Notes: a model not told the origin generated them from the letters alone. Counted from the first letter of the stretch, positions 25,413 through 34,895 are shown. The stretch: DNA of 64,000 bases from Streptomyces sp. YIM 121038 (GCF_006088715.1 NZ_CP030771.1:5723501-5787500), one strand, 5' to 3'. Translations and numbers: made by a program.

Positions 25413-26421
25413 TCCACCCGTCGATCCCGGCGAGCAGCCTCTTCTGCACGTCGGCGGGGGCTGCCGAGCCGCGCACCGACTGCCGTGCGAGCTCGGCCAG
25501 TTCGGCATCGGTGAAGCCGTGGTGCTGCCGCGCGATCTCGTACTGCGCGGCGAGCCGCGAGCCGAACAGGAGCGGGTCGTCGGCCCCGAGCGCCATGGGC
25601 ACCCCGGCGTCGTACAGCGTGCGCAGCGGCACGTCCTCGGGCTTCTCGTAGACACCGAGGGCCACGTTCGACGCCGGGCACACCTCGCAGGTCACCCCGC
25701 GCTCCGCGAGCTTCTTCAGGAGCCGCGGGTCCTCGGCCGCGCGCACGCCGTGGCCGATGCGCCGCGCGTGCAGGTCGTCCAGGCAGTCGCGCACCGAGGC
25801 GGGGCCCGTCAGCTCACCGCCGTGCGGGGCCGCGAGCAGGCCGCCCTCCCGCGCGATCGCGAAGGCCCGGTCGAAGTCCCGGGCCATGCCGCGCCGCTCG
25901 TCGTTGGACAGGCCGAAGCCGACGATGCCGCGGTCGGCGTACCGGACCGCGAGCCGGGCCAGCGTGCGCGCGTCCAGCGGGTGCTTCATGCGGTTCGCGG
26001 CGACCAGGACGCGCATCCCCAGGCCGGTCTCGCGCGAGGCGCTGTCGACGGCGTCCAGGATGACTTCCAGGGCCGGGATGAGCCCGCCGAGCCGGGGCGC
26101 GTACGACGTCGGGTCGACCTGGATCTCCAGCCAGCCGGAACCGTCCCTGAGGTCCTCCTGCGCGGCCTCCCGCACCAGCCGCTGGATGTCCTCCGGCTCG
26201 CGCAGACAGGACCGCGCGATGTCGTAGAGCCGCTGGAAGCGGAACCAGCCGCGCTCGTCGGTGGCGCGCAGCTTCGGCGGGGTCCCGCCGGTCAGCGCGG
26301 CGGGCAGGTGGACGCCGTACTTGTCGGCGAGCTCCAGGAGGGTGGAGGGCCGCATCGACCCGGTGAAGTGCAGGTGCAGATGGGCTTTGGGCAGCTCGCT
26401 GACGTCTCGTACACGCTCCAT
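25402..26421 (-). CDS. Adenosine deaminase-family protein
   Basis: 339 residues of the metal-dependent ADA family. The catalytic features are present: His16/His18 (HLHLH), HGGE, RIGHGVR, CPASN and the GADDP aspartates. The N-terminal substrate signature is unusual: KAHLHLHFTGS, where classical adenosine deaminases have KxELHxHLDG, so the Glu and the substrate-contacting Asp are changed. It should deaminate a purine, but adenosine may not be the substrate. ATG at 26421. Confidence 0.85.
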   Translation of the reverse strand: MERVRDVSELPKAHLHLHFTGSMRPSTLLELADKYGVHLPAALTGGTPPKLRATDERGWFRFQRLYDIARSCLREPEDIQRLVREAAQEDLRDGSGWLEIQVDPTSYAPRLGGLIPALEVILDAVDSASRETGLGMRVLVAANRMKHPLDARTLARLAVRYADRGIVGFGLSNDERRGMARDFDRAFAIAREGGLLAAPHGGELTGPASVRDCLDDLHARRIGHGVRAAEDPRLLKKLAERGVTCEVCPASNVALGVYEKPEDVPLRTLYDAGVPMALGADDPLLFGSRLAAQYEIARQHHGFTDAELAELARQSVRGSAAPADVQKRLLAGIDGWISG

Positions 26422-26515
26422 TCCAGGATCTTGCCGTACGCACCCCCGTCCCGGTAGCCGCTTCTTCCCATGAGGTACGTCACCGAACGAAGGAACGGAA
26501 CCACCGCATGACGAA

Positions 26516-26557
26516 GGAACGGGCCCGCCGCATCATGTGACGCGGCGGGCCCGTTCC
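26516..26557 (-). terminator. Terminator of the aminotransferase gene
   Basis: GGAACGGGCCCGCCGC and its exact complement form a 16-base perfect stem with a ten-base loop, 17 bases beyond the stop on the minus strand. It also shields the deaminase gene. Confidence 0.92.
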
Positions 26558-26573
26558 CTCGGGGCGGCGGGGG

Positions 26574-27800
26574 TCAGTCCCGCGCCTCCGCAAGCAGCTT
26601 CTGGATCCGCGAGACGCCCTCGACGAGGTCCTCGTCACCGAGGGCGTACGACAGGCGCAGATAGCCCGGCGTGCCGAAGGCCTCGCCCGGGACGACCGCG
26701 ACCTCGACCTCGTCCAGGATCAGCGCGGCCAGCTCGACGGAGTCCTGCGGGCGCTTGCCGCGGATCTCCTTGCCGATGAGGCCCTTCACCGACGGGTACG
26801 CGTAGAAGGCGCCCTCGGGCTCGGGGCAGACGACGCCGTCGATCTCGTTCAGCATCCGCACGATCGTCCTGCGGCGGCGGTCGAAGGCCTCGCGCATCTT
26901 CTCGACGGCGGTCAGATCGCCGGAGACGGCGGCGATGGCGGCGGCCTGCGCGACGTTGGAGACGTTGGAGGTGGCGTGCGACTGGAGGTTCGTCGCGGCC
27001 TTCACCACGTCCTTCGGGCCGATGATCCACCCCACGCGCCAGCCGGTCATCGCGTACGTCTTCGCGACGCCGTTCACCACGATGCACTTGTCGCGCAGCT
27101 CGGGCAGGAGCGCGGGCAGCGACGTGAACTCGGCATCCCCATAGACCAGGTGCTCGTAGATCTCGTCCGTCATCACCCACAGGCCGTGCTCGTGCGCCCA
27201 GCGCCCGATGGCCTCCGCGTCCTCGCGGCTGTAGACCGCGCCCGTCGGGTTCGACGGCGACACGAAGAGGACGACCTTGGTCTTCTCCGTGCGCGCGGCC
27301 TCCAGCTGCTCGACCGAGACGCGGTAGCCGGTGGTCTCGTCGGCGACGACGTCGACCGGGACGCCGCCCGCGAGACGGATCGACTCCGGGTACGTCGTCC
27401 AGTACGGCGCCGGGACGATGACCTCGTCACCCGGGTCGAGGATCGCGGCGAAGGCCTCGTAGATGGCCTGCTTGCCGCCGTTGGTGACGAGGATCTGGGC
27501 GGCCTCGGGCTCGTAGCCGGAGTCGCGCAGCGTCTTCGCGGCGATCGCGGCCTTCAGCTCGGGCAGGCCGCCCGCCGGGGTGTACCGGTGGTACTTCGGG
27601 TTCTTGCAGGCCTCGACGGCCGCCTCGACGATGTAGTCCGGGGTCGGGAAGTCGGGCTCGCCCGCGCCGAAACCGATCACCGGGCGCCCGGCGGCCTTGA
27701 GGGCCTTGGCCTTGGCGTCGACGGCGAGGGTCGCGGACTCGGAGATCGCGCCGACTCGGGCGGAGACCCGGCGCTCGGTGGGTGGAGTGACAGCGCTCAT
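26574..27800 (-). CDS. aspC: Aspartate/aromatic aminotransferase, class I
   Basis: PLP enzyme that exchanges amino groups, most likely aspartate and 2-oxoglutarate. 408 residues. Signature regions: [36 protein letters not shown] and the PLP-lysine block [14 protein letters not shown], with Lys247 as the Schiff-base residue. The ATG at 27800 was chosen over a longer frame starting at 28106 because the upstream part is repetitive and not conserved in type. It precedes tRNA-Trp on the opposite strand. Confidence 0.9.
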   Translation of the reverse strand: MSAVTPPTERRVSARVGAISESATLAVDAKAKALKAAGRPVIGFGAGEPDFPTPDYIVEAAVEACKNPKYHRYTPAGGLPELKAAIAAKTLRDSGYEPEAAQILVTNGGKQAIYEAFAAILDPGDEVIVPAPYWTTYPESIRLAGGVPVDVVADETTGYRVSVEQLEAARTEKTKVVLFVSPSNPTGAVYSREDAEAIGRWAHEHGLWVMTDEIYEHLVYGDAEFTSLPALLPELRDKCIVVNGVAKTYAMTGWRVGWIIGPKDVVKAATNLQSHATSNVSNVAQAAAIAAVSGDLTAVEKMREAFDRRRRTIVRMLNEIDGVVCPEPEGAFYAYPSVKGLIGKEIRGKRPQDSVELAALILDEVEVAVVPGEAFGTPGYLRLSYALGDEDLVEGVSRIQKLLAEARD

Positions 27801-28152
27801 GCGCCCATCGTTCCAGACCCCGAGGGGCCCGGGCACACGGGTTTGCCGGATGGCCCGCCGGGCCTCGGCCCCACCCTGCCGCCGGCCTCGGCCCCGCCCC
27901 GTTCCCGGCCTCGACGCCACCCCGCCCCCGGCCCCGGGTCCCCCTCCCTCCCGGCCCCGCCCCGCCCCAGGTCCGGCCGCTCGCAGGGGCGCCCGCCACA
28001 CCCCCGAGCGCCCCCGGAACGACCGGCGGAACCCCAGCTGTTCGACGGGGCGCTCCGGACCACGTACACTCACTCGTCGTTGGCCCTCACCGGCCGCTCC
28101 TTCCACCGCACTCCGTGCACATGGTCGGATGCGGTAGGTTGGGGGAAACCAA
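27801..28152. other. Interval between aspC and tRNA-Trp
   Basis: Holds a pyrimidine-rich run with repeated GGCCTCGGCCCC/CCCGGCC words (about 27850-27970) and then the tRNA-Trp promoter region; TAGGTT at 28135-28140 could be its -10 box. No gene is supported. Confidence 0.6.
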
Positions 28153-28225
28153 AGGGTCGTAGCTCAATTGGTAGAGCACTGGTCTCCAAAACCAGCGGTT
28201 GGGGGTTCAAGTCCCTCCGGCCCTG
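28153..28225 (+). tRNA. tRNA-Trp (CCA)
   Basis: 73 bases. Acceptor AGGGTCG pairs with CGGCCCT; the anticodon loop CTCCAAA gives CCA; T arm GGGGGTTCAAGTCCCTC. CCA tail not encoded. Lies ahead of secE and is probably cotranscribed, as in other actinobacteria. Confidence 0.97.
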
Positions 28226-28332
28226 CTACACACTCCTTCGCCAGGATGTGTGCGCATGTACGTACTGCATTGCACCGCCGTGCGGCTCAACCGGGCGCGG
28301 CACGGCCACGACCCGGAATCAGGTGAGGACGA

Positions 28333-28617
28333 GTGACGGACGCCGTGGGCTCCATCGACATGCCTGATGCCCAGGACGAGGCGCCGGAGTCCAAGAAGGG
28401 CCGCAAGGGCGGCAAGCGCGGCAAGAAGGGCCCCCTGGGCCGTCTCGCGCTCTTCTACCGCCAGATCGTCGCCGAGCTGCGCAAGGTCGTCTGGCCCACC
28501 CGGAACCAGCTCACGACGTACACCACCGTCGTGATCGTCTTCGTCGTCATCATGATCGGTCTGGTGACCGTGATTGACTATGGCTTCAGCCACCTCATCA
28601 AGTACATCTTCGGCTAG
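28333..28617 (+). CDS. secE: Preprotein translocase subunit SecE
   Basis: 94 residues. A charged N-terminal half (many Lys/Gly) is followed by the SecE motif [18 protein letters not shown] and a single C-terminal membrane helix. It stabilises the SecYEG channel. Start GTG at 28333 with AGGTGAGGACGA upstream. Followed by a hairpin and nusG. Confidence 0.95.
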   Translation: MTDAVGSIDMPDAQDEAPESKKGRKGGKRGKKGPLGRLALFYRQIVAELRKVVWPTRNQLTTYTTVVIVFVVIMIGLVTVIDYGFSHLIKYIFG

Positions 28618-28620
28618 GCC

Positions 28621-28656
28621 GAAAGCGAAGGGCGCCGCACCAGGCGCCCCTTTCGC
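28621..28656 (+). terminator. Hairpin between secE and nusG
   Basis: GGGCGCC-gcacca-GGCGCCC with partly pairing flanks GAAAGCGAA and CTTTCGC. It may act as a partial terminator or attenuator, since nusG lies only 78 bases after secE. Confidence 0.55.
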
Positions 28657-28694
28657 GTGTTCCACCCCCATGTATCCAGGAAGAAGCAGCCACC

Positions 28695-29597
28695 GTGTCT
28701 GACCCGAACCTGAACGACGCCATCGAGTCGGCGGAGTCCGTGGAGGACCAGATCGACATCGTCGAGGCGGCGGACGCCGTGGACCCGGACGAGGTCGAGG
28801 CTGCCGACGCCGCCGCCGGTGAGGCTGCCGAAGAGGCCGCTGTGCACGAGGACGACGAGGTCGAGGCCGTCGCGGAGACCGACGAGGACGACGCCGTCGC
28901 CGAGCTCGACGAGGACGCCGCTGCCGCCGACTCCGCCGAGGACGAGGCCGAGGTCGAGGAGGCGGAGCCCGCCGAGCCGGTCGACCCCGTCGCCGCCCTC
29001 CGTGACGAGCTGCGCGGCCTGCCCGGCGAGTGGTACGTCATCCACACCTACGCCGGTTACGAGAACCGCGTGAAGACCAACCTCGAGCAGCGCGCCGTCT
29101 CGCTCAACGTCGAGGACTACATCTTCCAGGCCGAGGTGCCCCAGGAAGAGGTCGTCCAGATCAAGAACGGCGACCGCAAGACGATCCGCCAGAACAAGCT
29201 CCCCGGCTACGTCCTGGTCCGCATGGACCTGACGAACGAGTCCTGGGGCGTCGTCCGCAACACCCCCGGCGTCACCGGCTTCGTGGGCAACGCCTACGAC
29301 CCGTACCCGCTGACCCTGGACGAGATCGTCAAGATGCTCGCCCCGGAGGCCGAGGAGAAGGCCGCCCGCGAGGCCGCCGAGGCCGAGGGCAAGCCCGCCC
29401 CGCAGCGCAAGGTCGAGGTCCAGGTCCTGGACTTCGAGGTCGGCGACTCGGTCACCGTCACCGACGGCCCCTTCGCCACGCTCCAGGCCACGATCAACGA
29501 GATCAACGCCGACTCGAAGAAGGTCAAGGGCCTCGTCGAGATCTTCGGCCGCGAGACCCCGGTCGAGCTCAGCTTCGACCAGATCCAGAAGAACTGA
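28695..29597 (+). CDS. nusG: Transcription termination/antitermination factor NusG
   Basis: 300 residues. The NGN domain begins near residue 111 ([16 protein letters not shown]) and the KOW domain occupies the last 55 residues ([17 protein letters not shown]). The first 105 residues are a highly acidic, Ala/Glu/Asp-rich extension, characteristic of actinobacterial NusG but of unknown role. It binds RNA polymerase clamp helices and couples with ribosome or Rho. GTG start. Ends at a strong terminator. Confidence 0.95.
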   Translation: MSDPNLNDAIESAESVEDQIDIVEAADAVDPDEVEAADAAAGEAAEEAAVHEDDEVEAVAETDEDDAVAELDEDAAAADSAEDEAEVEEAEPAEPVDPVAALRDELRGLPGEWYVIHTYAGYENRVKTNLEQRAVSLNVEDYIFQAEVPQEEVVQIKNGDRKTIRQNKLPGYVLVRMDLTNESWGVVRNTPGVTGFVGNAYDPYPLTLDEIVKMLAPEAEEKAAREAAEAEGKPAPQRKVEVQVLDFEVGDSVTVTDGPFATLQATINEINADSKKVKGLVEIFGRETPVELSFDQIQKN

Positions 29598-29610
29598 CGC
29601 CAAGCTCTTC

Positions 29611-29658
29611 CGACAGGGCCCCCGACCAGCGGATCTCCGCCGGACGGGGGCCCTGTCG
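29611..29658 (+). terminator. Terminator after nusG
   Basis: CGACAGGGCCCCCG and CGGGGGCCCTGTCG pair perfectly (14 bases) around a 20-base loop. Confidence 0.88.
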
Positions 29659-29882
29659 CATGCCCCGGCACAGAACCGGGCCGAACACATGTGTTCCGCA
29701 CCACAACCATCGGGCGACCCGGGCTGTCTGACCTGGTAGACGGAACCTTCCGGCCTCCCACCGCTCTCCACCACGCACCACCCACGCCCAAGGGGATTCC
29801 TGCGACCCTGGCGCGGCGATTTGTGGTGCTCTGCTGCGGTATGGCCGGATGGGCTCACTCACCACGAGCAAGGGGACACCTC

Positions 29883-30410
29883 ATGAGAGCTCGCAAGACC
29901 GCGATCGCCGCCTCTGCCTGTGCCTTCGTCCTGCTCGGCGGCGGCTCCGCGCTCGCCGGCACCGGCCCCGCCCCCGCGCCCGGCGCCCGCGGGGCCGCGC
30001 CCCAGTCGACGGCGCCCTCCGCGGACGGCAACCCGAGGAGCGCCAAGGCACAGGCCGCGGGGGTCTGTGCCGACGCGTACCAGATCGGGACCACCGCCTA
30101 CATCGACCGGGGCGGCGCGCACGCGGCATCGGTCAAGCAGTTCTACTCGCCCTCGTGCAAGAAGAACTACGGCTACGTGTGGGTGTGGAAGAGCTTCCGC
30201 GACAAGATCAAGGACTACGACGTCAGCACCGGTGTCTACAGCTACTCCCGGGACGAGATCCTCGGCCAGGACTGGTGGAACCGCACCAACAGCGCGGAGT
30301 TCTGGTCGCTGCCCGCCGCCACCGCCGCCGAGTGCACCGCGGCGATCGGCCAGCTGCGCGCCCCCGGTGACCCGCTGCCGGGCCAGGCGCTGACCTCCAA
30401 GCGCTGCTGA
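29883..30410 (+). CDS. Secreted hypothetical protein between nusG and rplK
   Basis: 175 residues with a Sec signal peptide (RARKT, then AIAASACAFVLLGGGSALA; cleavage near residue 25). A Pro/Ala linker leads to a domain with four Cys (about residues 60, 98, 153, 175) that may form two disulfides. It has FYSPSCKKNYGYVWVW, a pattern reminiscent of the DUF2690 type but not confirmed. Start ATG at 29883 follows AAGGGGACACCTC. It is bounded by terminators on both sides, so it is its own unit. Function unknown. Confidence 0.8.
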   Translation: MRARKTAIAASACAFVLLGGGSALAGTGPAPAPGARGAAPQSTAPSADGNPRSAKAQAAGVCADAYQIGTTAYIDRGGAHAASVKQFYSPSCKKNYGYVWVWKSFRDKIKDYDVSTGVYSYSRDEILGQDWWNRTNSAEFWSLPAATAAECTAAIGQLRAPGDPLPGQALTSKRC

Positions 30411-30485
30411 GCCGAGCCGCGCTCCCCATGCTCGCTCGGCGGGGGCCGCCCTCCCGGCCCTCGTCGAGCGGGGCCGTTGATACGT

Positions 30486-30518
30486 CCGTGGGCCCGTCAC
30501 ACGGGGGCGGGCCCACGG
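30486..30518 (+). terminator. Terminator after the secreted-protein gene
   Basis: CCGTGGGCCCG and CGGGCCCACGG form a perfect 11-base stem around an 11-base loop. Confidence 0.88.
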
Positions 30519-30536
30519 GCCTGCTCGGGGGCCGGT

Positions 30537-30565
30537 TTGGGCCCCGGCGCGTTACCCGTTATCGT
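30537..30565 (+). promoter_or_regulatory. Promoter of rplK-rplA
   Basis: TTGGGC (30537-30542) and TATCGT (30560-30565) are 17 bases apart. The transcript would start about 30572 and have a 110-base leader. Confidence 0.6.
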
Positions 30566-30587
30566 AGGGCGGTATGCCTCCATCCAA

Positions 30588-30636
30588 ATGATCCAGACGA
30601 TCGTGTGACGGTCGTCGCGGAACGCCGCTGGATCAT
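30588..30636 (+). promoter_or_regulatory. Leader hairpin of rplK
   Basis: ATGATCCAG (30588-30596) is perfectly complementary to CTGGATCAT (30628-30636), with a smaller ACGA/TCGT stem inside. It lies in the 5' leader and could be a control site, for example for L1 autoregulation. That role is a guess. Confidence 0.5.
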
Positions 30637-30682
30637 GTCGGAGGGGGCTGCTCAACACTCTCACTAGGACCCGGAGAGAGCA

Positions 30683-31117
30683 ATGCCTCCCAAGAAGAAG
30701 AAGGTCACGGGGCTTATCAAGCTCCAGATCCAGGCCGGCGCCGCCAACCCGGCCCCGCCTGTCGGCCCCGCGCTGGGCCAGCACGGCGTGAACATCATGG
30801 AGTTCTGCAAGGCCTACAACGCCGCGACCGAGTCGCAGCGTGGCTGGGTGATCCCGGTGGAGATCACGGTCTACGAAGACCGCTCCTTCACCTTCATCAC
30901 CAAGACCCCGCCGGCCGCGAAGATGATCCTCAAGGCCGCGGGCGTGGAGAAGGGCTCCGGCGAGCCGCACAAGACCAAGGTCGCCAAGATCACCGAGGCG
31001 CAGGTCCGCGAGATCGCCACCACCAAGATGCCCGACCTCAACGCGAACGACCTGGACGCCGCGTCGAAGATCATCGCCGGCACCGCCCGTTCCATGGGCA
31101 TCACGGTCGAGGGCTGA
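30683..31117 (+). CDS. rplK: 50S ribosomal protein L11
   Basis: 144 residues with [20 protein letters not shown] and the proline pair in [14 protein letters not shown] that contacts thiopeptide antibiotics (unaltered). It forms the GTPase-associated centre with 23S rRNA. ATG with GGAGAGAGCA upstream. Cotranscribed with rplA. Confidence 0.97.
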
Positions 31118-31197
31118 TCCTCCCCGTTTGACCTTGAGTGGCAGGGCCAGCGCTGGCCCGGACCACGAACTCCAAACCTGAACCTCAGGAGTACGAA

Positions 31198-31920
31198 GTG
31201 AAGCGCAGCAAGACTCTCCGCGCTGCGGACGCCAAGATCGACCGGGAGAAGCTGTACGCCCCGCTCGAGGCCGTCCGTCTCGCCAAGGAGACCTCCTCGA
31301 CCAAGTTCGACGGCACCGTCGAGGTCGCCTTCCGTCTGGGTGTCGACCCGCGCAAGGCCGACCAGATGGTCCGTGGCACCGTGAACCTCCCGCACGGCAC
31401 CGGTAAGACCGCCCGGGTCCTGGTCTTCGCGACCGGTGACCGTGCTGCGGCCGCGGAAGCCGCCGGGGCCGACATCGTCGGCGCCGACGAGCTCATCGAC
31501 GAGGTCTCCAAGGGCCGCCTGGACTTCGACGCCGTCGTCGCCACGCCGGACCTCATGGGCAAGGTCGGCCGCCTCGGCCGCGTGCTCGGTCCGCGTGGTC
31601 TGATGCCGAACCCGAAGACCGGCACCGTGACCCCCGATGTCGTCAAGGCTGTCAACGACATCAAGGGCGGCAAGATCGAGTTCCGCGTCGACAAGCACTC
31701 GAACCTGCACTTCATCATCGGCAAGGTGTCCTTCGACGACACCAAGCTGGTGGAGAACTACGCCGCGGCCCTGGAGGAGATCCTCCGTCTGAAGCCGTCG
31801 GCCGCCAAGGGTCGCTACATCAAGAAGGCCGCCATCACCACCACGATGGGCCCCGGCATTCCGGTCGACTCCAACCGCACCCGCAACCTCCTCGTCGAGG
31901 AGGACCCGGCCGCCGTCTGA
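31198..31920 (+). CDS. rplA: 50S ribosomal protein L1
   Basis: 240 residues with [17 protein letters not shown], the family signature in the L1 stalk protein. The GTG at 31198 follows CAGGAGTACGAA; an upstream in-frame start at 31138 has no better site and would add a non-conserved stretch. Ends at a strong terminator. Confidence 0.97.
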   Translation: MKRSKTLRAADAKIDREKLYAPLEAVRLAKETSSTKFDGTVEVAFRLGVDPRKADQMVRGTVNLPHGTGKTARVLVFATGDRAAAAEAAGADIVGADELIDEVSKGRLDFDAVVATPDLMGKVGRLGRVLGPRGLMPNPKTGTVTPDVVKAVNDIKGGKIEFRVDKHSNLHFIIGKVSFDDTKLVENYAAALEEILRLKPSAAKGRYIKKAAITTTMGPGIPVDSNRTRNLLVEEDPAAV

Positions 31921-31953
31921 CACTGACGGCAGCCGCGCGTCTGGCGCGTATCC

Positions 31954-31990
31954 GACGGGTCCCGCAACCATTCGTGGTGCGGGACCCGTC
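31954..31990 (+). terminator. Terminator after rplA
   Basis: GACGGGTCCCGCA and TGCGGGACCCGTC form a perfect 13-base stem. Confidence 0.92.
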
Positions 31991-32021
31991 CCGTTGTACG
32001 GGTAGACGCTGGGGGAACGGA

Positions 32022-32100
32022 TTTTCCCGTGAACGGGTTTTCCCGTGAACGAGCTTTCTCCGCAAGTGACTTCGCCGTACGTGATGTCGACTACGTACGG
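32022..32100 (+). promoter_or_regulatory. Repeats and palindrome before the first lipoprotein gene
   Basis: TTTTCCCGTGAACG is present twice (32022-32035 and 32038-32051, 16-base period). Then CCGTACGT-N10-ACGTACGG (32075-32100) is a perfect 8-base inverted repeat about 65 bases before the start codon. These look like regulator-binding sites or promoter elements. Confidence 0.5.
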
Positions 32101-32164
32101 AGGACGCCGGGGAGCGGGCCGCGCTAGCGTGCTGGCTCTCCATGGACGCAAGGGGTGGGACGAC

Positions 32165-33067
32165 ATGAACGGCACGACAGCGCGCCGCGTGGCGCTGGCG
32201 ATCGCGGCCGCGACGGCACTGACCGGCATCACCGCCTGTGGCTCGTCGGACGGCTCGGACAGCGACTCCAAGGGCTCCTCCGGAAAGGGCGGGGGCGGCG
32301 GCCTCGGCGCCAGTCCGATAGCCGCCCTGCGCACCATCGAGAAGTCCACCGACAAGGCGGACTCGGCCAAGGTGGAGTCCGAGACCACCATGGGCTCCGT
32401 GATGTCCATGAAGGCCAGCGGCGTCCTCGGCTGGGAGGACGGCCTCACCGGCAACATGACGATCACGTACACCGGCGGCCAGCTCGCCGAAACCATGCGC
32501 CAGACGGGCAGCACCTCGATGGAGGCCCGCTATCTGCCCGACGCGTACTTCGCGAAGATGGGCGACCGCTTCGCCGCGCAGGCCGGCGGCAAGCACTGGG
32601 TGAAGTACGCGTACGACGACCTGGAGCGGGTCGGCGGCGGCTCGGGCGCGTACATGAAGGACGCGATGCAGAACAGCACGCCGCACCAGTCGGTGAAGAT
32701 GCTGCTCGCCTCCGGTGACGTGAAGAAGGTCGGCGAGGAGAAGGTCCGGGGCGTCAACACCACGCACTACTCGGGCACCGTCGACGTCGCCGAGCTCGCG
32801 GAGAAGTCCTCCGGCCTCAGCGCCTCCCAGCTCTCCGACATGAAGAAGCAGCTGGAGCAGGCGGGCGTCACCACCGAGACCGTCGACATCTGGGTCAACG
32901 ACGAGAACCTGCTGGTCAAGAAGGTCGAGAAGGGCCAGATGAAGACCGGCGAGCTGGCCGCCACCGCGTACTACAGCGACTACGGCACCGCGGTCTCCGC
33001 CGAGGAGCCGCCCGCGGCCGACACCGCCGACTTCAAGGACCTGATGAACCGTCAGCCCACCACCTGA
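32165..33067 (+). CDS. Lipoprotein, LppX/LprG-like (first of a pair)
   Basis: 300 residues with a lipoprotein signal (ALAIAAATALTGITAC; lipidated Cys25). A Gly/Ser linker leads into a mixed alpha/beta region with RTIEKSTDKADSAKVE and GVLGWEDGLTGNMTITYTGG. The layout resembles the LppX/LprG lipid-binding lipoproteins, but this is by pattern only. ATG at 32165. A paralog follows 125 bases later. Confidence 0.8.
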   Translation: MNGTTARRVALAIAAATALTGITACGSSDGSDSDSKGSSGKGGGGGLGASPIAALRTIEKSTDKADSAKVESETTMGSVMSMKASGVLGWEDGLTGNMTITYTGGQLAETMRQTGSTSMEARYLPDAYFAKMGDRFAAQAGGKHWVKYAYDDLERVGGGSGAYMKDAMQNSTPHQSVKMLLASGDVKKVGEEKVRGVNTTHYSGTVDVAELAEKSSGLSASQLSDMKKQLEQAGVTTETVDIWVNDENLLVKKVEKGQMKTGELAATAYYSDYGTAVSAEEPPAADTADFKDLMNRQPTT

Positions 33068-33192
33068 TCTCGGTCCGATAGCGGCCCGATCTCGGTCTGA
33101 CCTCGGAAGATATCCCCGAGCCCCCGCGCGCGTCCGTCAGGTAACCTCAGCCCACCGCAATAAATGGATCAAATGTTCCTAGGGGTGGGGTA

Positions 33193-34056
33193 ATGATCGT
33201 TTCCGTACGTAAGGGTCGCAAGAGGGCGGCGGGGGCCGCCGTGGCGGCCCTGCTGCTCGCCGGTGGTGCGGTGGGCTGCGGCACGGAGAAGAAGTCGGAC
33301 GGCGCGGGGGACGACCTCTCGCCCGCCGCCGCCGTGAAGAAGGCCGCGAAGAACAGCGAGCGGCTCAAGTCGTTCAGCTTCCGCATGAAGGGCCAGGTGC
33401 CCGGCGACGGGCGCGTCAAGGCCGAGGCGTCGATGACGGCGGAGCCGCTCGCCATGCGGATGAAGATGACCTCGCTCGACCAGGGGGGCCAGAAGGCCGA
33501 GATCCGGCTCGTCGACGGCGGTCTGTACCTCGGCGGCGGCAAGCCCAGCGCCGGGACGGACGGCAAGAGCTGGATGAAGTTCGACGCCAAGGCCATGGAG
33601 AAGCAGGGCGCGGGCAAGCCCGCGGGCTCCTCCATGTCCAGCCAGGCGGAGAAGAACCCGGCCCAGGAAGCCGCCTTCCTGACCGGCTCCAAGGACGTGA
33701 AGAAGGTCGGCGAGGAGTCGGTCGACGGTGTCGAGACCACCCGCTACCAGGGCACGGTCACCCTGGCCGACCTGCGCGCGGACCTGAAGGACGAGGACGC
33801 GAAGACGCGGGCGAGCCGGACGAAGAACATCGAGAAGTTCGAGTCCATGGGCATCGAGAAGCTCTCGATGGACATGTGGATCGACGGGGACGACCGGGCG
33901 AAGCAGTTCCGCACCCAGGGCAAGGGCGACAAGGGCAAGTTCGACATGACGATCACGTTCTTCGACGTGAACAAGCCCGTCACGGTCACGGCGCCGCCGA
34001 AGAGCCAGGTCATGGACCTCGCCCAGATGATGAAGGACGCGGGCGCCAAGGGCTGA
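33193..34056 (+). CDS. Lipoprotein, LppX/LprG-like (second of a pair)
   Basis: 287 residues with lipobox LAGGAVGC (Cys29). The region from [22 protein letters not shown] to the C-terminus resembles the preceding lipoprotein, including KDVKKVGEE...V.GV.TT.Y.GTV in both, so they are paralogs. The products sit outside the membrane. Their position between rplA and rplJ is, from memory, usual in Streptomyces. The two may share a lipid or envelope role. Confidence 0.78.
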   Translation: MIVSVRKGRKRAAGAAVAALLLAGGAVGCGTEKKSDGAGDDLSPAAAVKKAAKNSERLKSFSFRMKGQVPGDGRVKAEASMTAEPLAMRMKMTSLDQGGQKAEIRLVDGGLYLGGGKPSAGTDGKSWMKFDAKAMEKQGAGKPAGSSMSSQAEKNPAQEAAFLTGSKDVKKVGEESVDGVETTRYQGTVTLADLRADLKDEDAKTRASRTKNIEKFESMGIEKLSMDMWIDGDDRAKQFRTQGKGDKGKFDMTITFFDVNKPVTVTAPPKSQVMDLAQMMKDAGAKG

Positions 34057-34062
34057 CCCGAT

Positions 34063-34092
34063 TTGCCTGACGCGGCCCCGTTCGCGTAGCCT
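34063..34092 (+). promoter_or_regulatory. Promoter of rplJL
   Basis: TTGCCT (34063-34068) and TAGCCT (34087-34092), 18 bases apart, just after the lipoprotein stop. Start about 34099 and a 270-base leader. Confidence 0.65.
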
Positions 34093-34098
34093 TCCGGA

Positions 34099-34270
34099 GA
34101 AGCCAAAGACCGCTGGTCGTTGTCGTGTGCTCGTGAGAGTGTGCGGCGGCCGAAGGATCCGCTGAACTGCGGACGACCCGCGCAGGTGACCGAGGAAGTG
34201 CTCCTGGACGCGTTCGTGTCCGGTCGAGCTCACGCCCCGTGCGCCTGCGCCGGGGCGTTTCGTTTTGTGC
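34099..34270 (+). promoter_or_regulatory. rplJ leader: L10-type regulatory RNA with attenuator
   Basis: The leader contains AGACCGCTGGTCG near its start and GGATCCGCTGAACTGCGGA, typical of actinobacterial L10 leaders. It ends in a hairpin ACGCCCC / GGGGCGT (34232-34258) followed by TTCGTTTTGT. Excess L10-L12 complex would bind the leader and favour termination. The family assignment rests on remembered consensus and position. Confidence 0.7.
34232..34268 (+). terminator. Attenuator hairpin in the rplJ leader
   Basis: Seven-base stem ACGCCCC / GGGGCGT with a T-rich tail (TTTCGTTTTG), about 100 bases before the rplJ start. Confidence 0.7.
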
Positions 34271-34367
34271 AGAGCCCCTTCCTTGTGCCTGATTCAGGCG
34301 GTCCGGCGACACGGCTGATCGAGAAGGGTCAGTCGAGGATCATCACCCCGGAAGGAGGCCGAGGCTC

Positions 34368-34895
34368 ATGGCGACGTCCGACAAGGTCGCAGCCGTCGAG
34401 GAGATCACGCAGAAGCTGCGCGACTCCAACGCTGCTGTTGTGACTTCTTACACCGGACTGAGCGTGGCGCAGCTCAAGCAGCTCCGTCGTTCTCTCGGCG
34501 ACAACGCTCAGTACCGTGTGGTGAAGAACACGCTGACCAAGATCGCGGCCAACGAGGCCGGGATCCAGCTGGACGAGCACCTCAAGGGCTCGACCGCTGT
34601 CGCCTTCGTGACCGGTGACCCGGTCGAGGCGGCGAAGGGTCTGCGTGACTTCGCCAAGGAGAACCCCGCTCTTGTCATCAAGGGCGGCGTTCTGGACGGC
34701 AAGGCGCTGTCCGCCGACGACATCAAGAAGCTTGCGGACCTCGAGTCCCGCGAGGTTCTGCTCTCCAAGCTGGCCGGTGCCTTCAAGGGCAAGCAGTCTC
34801 AGGCTGCCTCTGTCTTCCAGGCGCTGCCGTCGAAGCTCGTCCGCACCGTGGACGCGCTCCGTGCCAAGCAGGACGAGCAGGGCGGTGCCGAGTAA
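34368..34895 (+). CDS. rplJ: 50S ribosomal protein L10
   Basis: 175 residues. The N-terminal RNA-binding domain includes [21 protein letters not shown] and [13 protein letters not shown]; the C-terminal helix ([13 protein letters not shown]) carries L7/L12 dimers. ATG with GGAAGGAGGCCGAGGCTC upstream. 111 bases before rplL in one operon. Confidence 0.96.
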   Translation: MATSDKVAAVEEITQKLRDSNAAVVTSYTGLSVAQLKQLRRSLGDNAQYRVVKNTLTKIAANEAGIQLDEHLKGSTAVAFVTGDPVEAAKGLRDFAKENPALVIKGGVLDGKALSADDIKKLADLESREVLLSKLAGAFKGKQSQAASVFQALPSKLVRTVDALRAKQDEQGGAE

